From assembly GCF_034344865.1 (NCBI RefSeq), contig NZ_CP133774.1, forward strand, positions 3,286,001 through 3,350,000: a stretch of DNA of 64,000 bases, in the 5' to 3' direction. Of the stretch, positions 63,661 through 64,000 are shown piece by piece. The translations under genes and the position numbers were made by a program. Under the pieces are notes generated by a model, which saw only the letters and a program-made list of their open reading frames with translations, had not been told where the DNA came from and made no database searches. The DNA comes from Pseudomonas sp. 10S4. GTDB lineage: Bacteria; Pseudomonadota; Gammaproteobacteria; Pseudomonadales; Pseudomonadaceae. Within the stretch, counting starts at the first letter, position 1, and every line of letters starts with the position of its first letter.

Positions 63661-64000
63661 TCAAACCCCGAAATACCCCGCACAACACTTCTTGAATTTC
63701 TGCCCGCTCGCGCATGGGCACGCATCATTTCGTCCGGCCTTGAGCTGCACGGTCGGGTCGATGAAGTACCAGCGCCCGGTGTTCTGCACAAACGAAGAAC
63801 GCTCGCGATGGCTATGTTCACCGGTGCTGTCGTGCCAGCGCGCCGTGAAGGTGACGAAGGCGTGTTCCGGTTGGCCGCCGAGCACCTCGGAGCTTTCCAC
63901 CTCAAGGCCCAGCCAGGTGCTTTGTGCGCTCCAGTCACCGATGGACTGACGATCCAGCCCTGTCTGTTGGGCGGGCAGGGTGGTCGCCACCAGATAGTCA
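63661..64000 (-). CDS. YchJ-family SEC-C protein (5' end outside the window)
   Basis: 113 residues visible. [21 protein letters not shown], the NTF2-like middle ([34 protein letters not shown]) and the C-terminal SEC-C motif [20 protein letters not shown] are those of YchJ (UPF0225) proteins. The usual N-terminal CPCxSG SEC-C motif should lie just beyond 64000. The ATG at 63990 inside the window is not the real start. Confidence 0.85.
   Translation of the reverse strand, partial: DYLVATTLPAQQTGLDRQSIGDWSAQSTWLGLEVESSEVLGGQPEHAFVTFTARWHDSTGEHSHRERSSFVQNTGRWYFIDPTVQLKAGRNDACPCASGQKFKKCCAGYFGV

Overview
This window comes from the chromosome of a Pseudomonas of the P. fluorescens group. The evidence is the gene content: recA-recX-LOG-PA3611-like-tapT-erdR-dgkA, divergent finR/fpr, rhlG, kup next to mprF and its hydrolase partner, the aotJQM-P arginine transport genes and quiP. 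Many REP/REPIN palindromes of the kind typical of fluorescent pseudomonads are scattered through it. All calls rest on reading sequence and protein motifs; no database search was run.

Layout. (1) 1-15078 is the 3' two-thirds of a Mu/P2-like contractile tail module directly before pncC(cinA)-recA, the known site of fluorescent-pseudomonad R-tailocins. It runs: sheath end, tube, tail assembly chaperone with a -1 frameshift site, tape measure with seven 41-residue repeats, gpN-like, hub, spike, gp46, J, gp48, then four consecutive tail-fibre plus chaperone cassettes that share one N-terminus but differ at the C-terminus, then a GH19 endolysin and nested Rz/Rz1 spanins. No capsid, packaging or replication gene is visible in the part seen. 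(2) 15157-24458 holds housekeeping and regulatory genes: pncC, LexA-controlled recA, recX, a LOG protein, tapT, erdR, dgkA, finR/fpr and trmO. (3) 24646-31804 holds rhlG, YehS-like, an RsuA-like protein, a GNAT protein, rimO, kup and a DUF3077 protein. (4) 32509-33098 is a Phd/RelE-type toxin-antitoxin pair. (5) 33248-39229 holds the aminoacyl-phosphatidylglycerol hydrolase and MprF, two initiator tRNA genes, and LexA-controlled dinB. (6) 39335-48406 holds a lipoprotein, proS, an AmpG-like transporter, an alkyltransferase-like protein, a DUF481 barrel, a MORN-2-like repeat protein, a cold-shock protein and dcd. (7) 48425-57086 is a rearranged area: a helicase remnant, an orphan ORF, the aot operon without argR, then an ATP-dependent DNA ligase and its associated exonuclease. 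(8) 57104-64000 holds quiP, a GST, an isochorismatase-like protein, a complete IS110-family (IS1111 group) element and two SEC-C proteins around a LEA-2 lipoprotein.

A property that cuts across the window: at least nine genes are broken by loss of one base in a run of five or six identical bases (expected six or seven), and proS carries a one-base insertion. ProS is essential, so most of these disruptions are probably sequence errors rather than true pseudogenes. I list each as one gene spanning both frames and mark the break. The findings I rate most interesting are the four-cassette receptor-binding array, the systematic indel pattern, and the IS1111 element whose 3' non-coding part is a candidate bridge-RNA region.
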